Assembly (NCBI GenBank): GCA_007130345.1
Contig: SLSP01000200.1
Coordinates: forward strand, 1-5,853
Direction: 5' to 3'
DNA from: Thermoflexales bacterium
GTDB lineage: Bacteria; Chloroflexota; Anaerolineae; B4-G1; SLSP01
DNA length: 5,853 bases
The translations under genes were made by a program, and so were the position numbers. The first letter of the stretch is position 1. Each line of letters begins with the position of its first letter. The notes below the pieces were generated by a model, which saw nothing but the letters and a program-made list of their open reading frames with translations, had not been told where the DNA came from and made no database searches. This document shows positions 4,608-5,853 of this stretch, piece by piece.

Positions 4608-5853
4608 TCACAAGCCCCCCTCGTGGGGGCTTGTGTGTCCCTCGGAAAACCACGCCACGATAGCCAGCATCAGGAAGAAGACGTAGGCCAGGTCGATAAC
4701 AAAATACGCCGCGTCCACCAGCCCGTGAGCTAAAAAGTTCGCCATCGCGCCCATCGCGCCGAGGGCCAGAGCGCGGGCCTCCGCCTGGGAATGGCGGCGC
4801 AAGGGTAGCGCGCGCCGCCAGAAGGCCACCTGGAACCACACCAGCACCGCCAATCCGGGCAGGCCAAAGCGCACGGCGTAATCCAGCGCCACGTTGTGCG
4901 GATGCGAGAGGTTGAACTCCTCCCACGCGGTGGGCAGCACGTAGCGCGTGCGGTAGGCGTAGAGGAAGTTGTCCGGGCCGACGCCTAACAGCGGATGTTC
5001 TCTGACCAATTGCCTGGAACTGTGCCAGAGCGACACGCGGAAGCCAGTCGTGCCGCGCGTGGGATCGAGCATCCCGGCGAAGCGCGGCGTATTCAGCAGC
5101 GGGATCAGCGCCAGCAGGCCGACCAGCAGCAGCCCCAGCGTGACCTTGCGCCACGTCGGCCCGGCGAGCAGGCCCAGCGCCACCAGCGCGCCGGGGATGC
5201 CGAGCACCAGCGCGCCCCGCGAGAGGCTCAGGAGCAGCGCGGCCCCGACCAGCGCCAGGCCGCCCGCGTAAGCCCGGCGGCGTGGCGAGCGCAGCAGCCC
5301 TCGCGCGAAATCCCGCAGGCCGCCGCCCGCTTCTCGCCCGCTCCACACCGCTACCGCCAACATCACCGGCAGCGCGCGCCCCAGGTACAAGCCCACGTTG
5401 TTGGGCGACCCGTAGATGCTGCGCAGGCGGCGCATCCCGCCCTCCGCCGTGATGATCTCGCCGAGCGTGCCCGCGATGGCGTCGCACGCGCTCACGCCCC
5501 GGCAGAAGGACGCGGCGTACTGCACCAGCCCCAGTCCGGCGACCACCACCGCGCTGAGGACGAAAGCGTCGATGACGCGCCATCGCTCGCGCCGGGTCAG
5601 CGGGAGCGCGGTCAGCGCGAGGAAGTAGAGCGCGGGTTCCACGACGATCAGGCGCAACTCGCGCAGGGCTTCGTGGCGGTGCGCGGCGGCGAACGTGGCG
5701 AGCGCGGCCAGCAGCACGAAGCTCACTGTCGGCCAGATGAAGGAGGATGGCGGATGAAAAATCGGATTTTTCAGGCAAGTCATTCTATACCAGGGGCTTT
5801 CGCTTTCGGATTGCCCGGCAATAGGAATCTGCGTTCTAAAAATCCGATTTTTC
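4608..5853 (-). CDS. O-antigen ligase/polymerase (Wzy_C) family membrane protein, probably 5'-partial
   Basis: These integral membrane proteins join or polymerise lipid-linked surface glycans on the outer face of the membrane. Numbering from the ATG at 5783 (391 residues), visible features are several hydrophobic segments, YGSPNNVGLYLGR (124-136), SLSRGA (186-191) with the family Arg, FRVSLWHSS (248-256), HPLLGVGPDNF (263-273), SHPHNVALD (293-301) with the conserved His, GLPGL (307-311) and HGLVDAAYFVID (353-364). The family usually has about 100 more N-terminal residues with several helices before the ALRELR segment. The frame stays open from 5783 to the window end and the ATG at 5783 has no Shine-Dalgarno site, so I extend to the edge. 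That extension is polar and carries two A/T palindromes in frame. Alternatively the gene starts at 5783 and is N-terminally truncated. The substrate is unknown. Confidence 0.85.
   Translation of the reverse strand, partial: KNRIFRTQIPIAGQSESESPWYRMTCLKNPIFHPPSSFIWPTVSFVLLAALATFAAAHRHEALRELRLIVVEPALYFLALTALPLTRRERWRVIDAFVLSAVVVAGLGLVQYAASFCRGVSACDAIAGTLGEIITAEGGMRRLRSIYGSPNNVGLYLGRALPVMLAVAVWSGREAGGGLRDFARGLLRSPRRRAYAGGLALVGAALLLSLSRGALVLGIPGALVALGLLAGPTWRKVTLGLLLVGLLALIPLLNTPRFAGMLDPTRGTTGFRVSLWHSSRQLVREHPLLGVGPDNFLYAYRTRYVLPTAWEEFNLSHPHNVALDYAVRFGLPGLAVLVWFQVAFWRRALPLRRHSQAEARALALGAMGAMANFLAHGLVDAAYFVIDLAYVFFLMLAIVAWFSEGHTSPHEGGL
4609..4635. terminator. Hairpin at the convergent gene junction
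   Basis: CACAAGCCCCC (4609-4619) and GGGGGCTTGTG (4625-4635) form a perfect 11-bp GC-rich stem with a five-base loop. It lies between the convergent lipoprotein and O-antigen ligase genes and overlaps the latter's last codons and TGA stop. Neither strand has the T-run of a classical intrinsic terminator. It may stop transcription from both sides or protect 3' ends; this is inferred from position and stability. Confidence 0.45.
5756..5772. repeat. A/T palindrome, copy B-left
   Basis: GAAAAATCGGATTTTTC has seven-base arms (GAAAAAT/ATTTTTC) around CGG. On the minus strand it reads in the O-antigen ligase frame as KNPIF, just before the first recognisable membrane segment. It pairs with the copy at 5838-5852, centre to centre 81 bp. 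Confidence 0.75.
5838..5852. repeat. A/T palindrome, copy B-right, at the window end
   Basis: AAAAATCCGATTTTT is identical to copy A-left (1425-1439) and is the exact reverse complement of the core of copy B-left. It reads KNRIF in the minus-strand open frame. The window ends one base later, so whatever follows is unseen. Confidence 0.75.

Noticed and set aside
4534..5778. Long minus-strand open frame (414 codons) overlapping the O-antigen ligase
   Set aside because: Its product is dominated by Arg, Ala and Gly with no family pattern, while the adjacent frame gives clear Wzy_C motifs and membrane segments. It is a GC-rich shadow frame.

Overview
The window is a protein-coding stretch of bacterial DNA, GC-rich overall with AT-rich intergenic gaps. 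It most resembles Chloroflexota (Anaerolineae-like). This rests on a Thr-Pro (PTPTPAPHTPTP) tail on an envelope protein, a Toast_rack/LiaF-like lipoprotein, a DUF4230 protein and a TruD of the type I associate with environmental phyla. The taxonomic call is inference, as no rRNA or other marker gene is present.

Layout. (1) Positions 1-1380, minus: the 5' 460 codons of rtcB, the GTP/Mn-dependent RNA ligase, running off the left edge about 20 codons short of the usual end. (2) 1381-1614: an AT-rich intergenic gap with a pair of A/T palindromes and a CTTTG octamer repeat. (3) 1615-2796, minus: a TruD-family tRNA pseudouridine synthase whose catalytic-loop Asp is replaced by Pro. (4) 2806-3504, minus: a membrane-anchored DUF4230 protein, 9 bp upstream of truD and probably co-transcribed with it. 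(5) 3505-3727: a divergent promoter region. (6) 3728-4537, plus: a secreted, probably lipid-anchored Toast_rack/LiaF-like beta-repeat protein. (7) 4538-4607 and the 11-bp hairpin beside it: the convergent junction. (8) 4608 to the right edge, minus: an O-antigen ligase/polymerase (Wzy_C) membrane protein.

The genes do not form one pathway. rtcB and truD are RNA repair/modification genes, while the other three are envelope proteins. The most unusual structure is a palindrome of the form AAAAATCSGATTTTT. It occurs four times as two pairs about 4.3 kb apart, each with an internal spacing of 81-82 bp. One pair is intergenic, upstream of rtcB. The other lies inside the open reading frame of the O-antigen ligase, where 81 bp is exactly 27 codons and both copies read in the same phase (KNRIF and KNPIF). 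The window ends one base after the last palindrome. This suggests a dispersed mobile or palindromic element family. The second notable point is the altered TruD active site. I found no CRISPR array, tRNA, rRNA, transposase or defence cassette.
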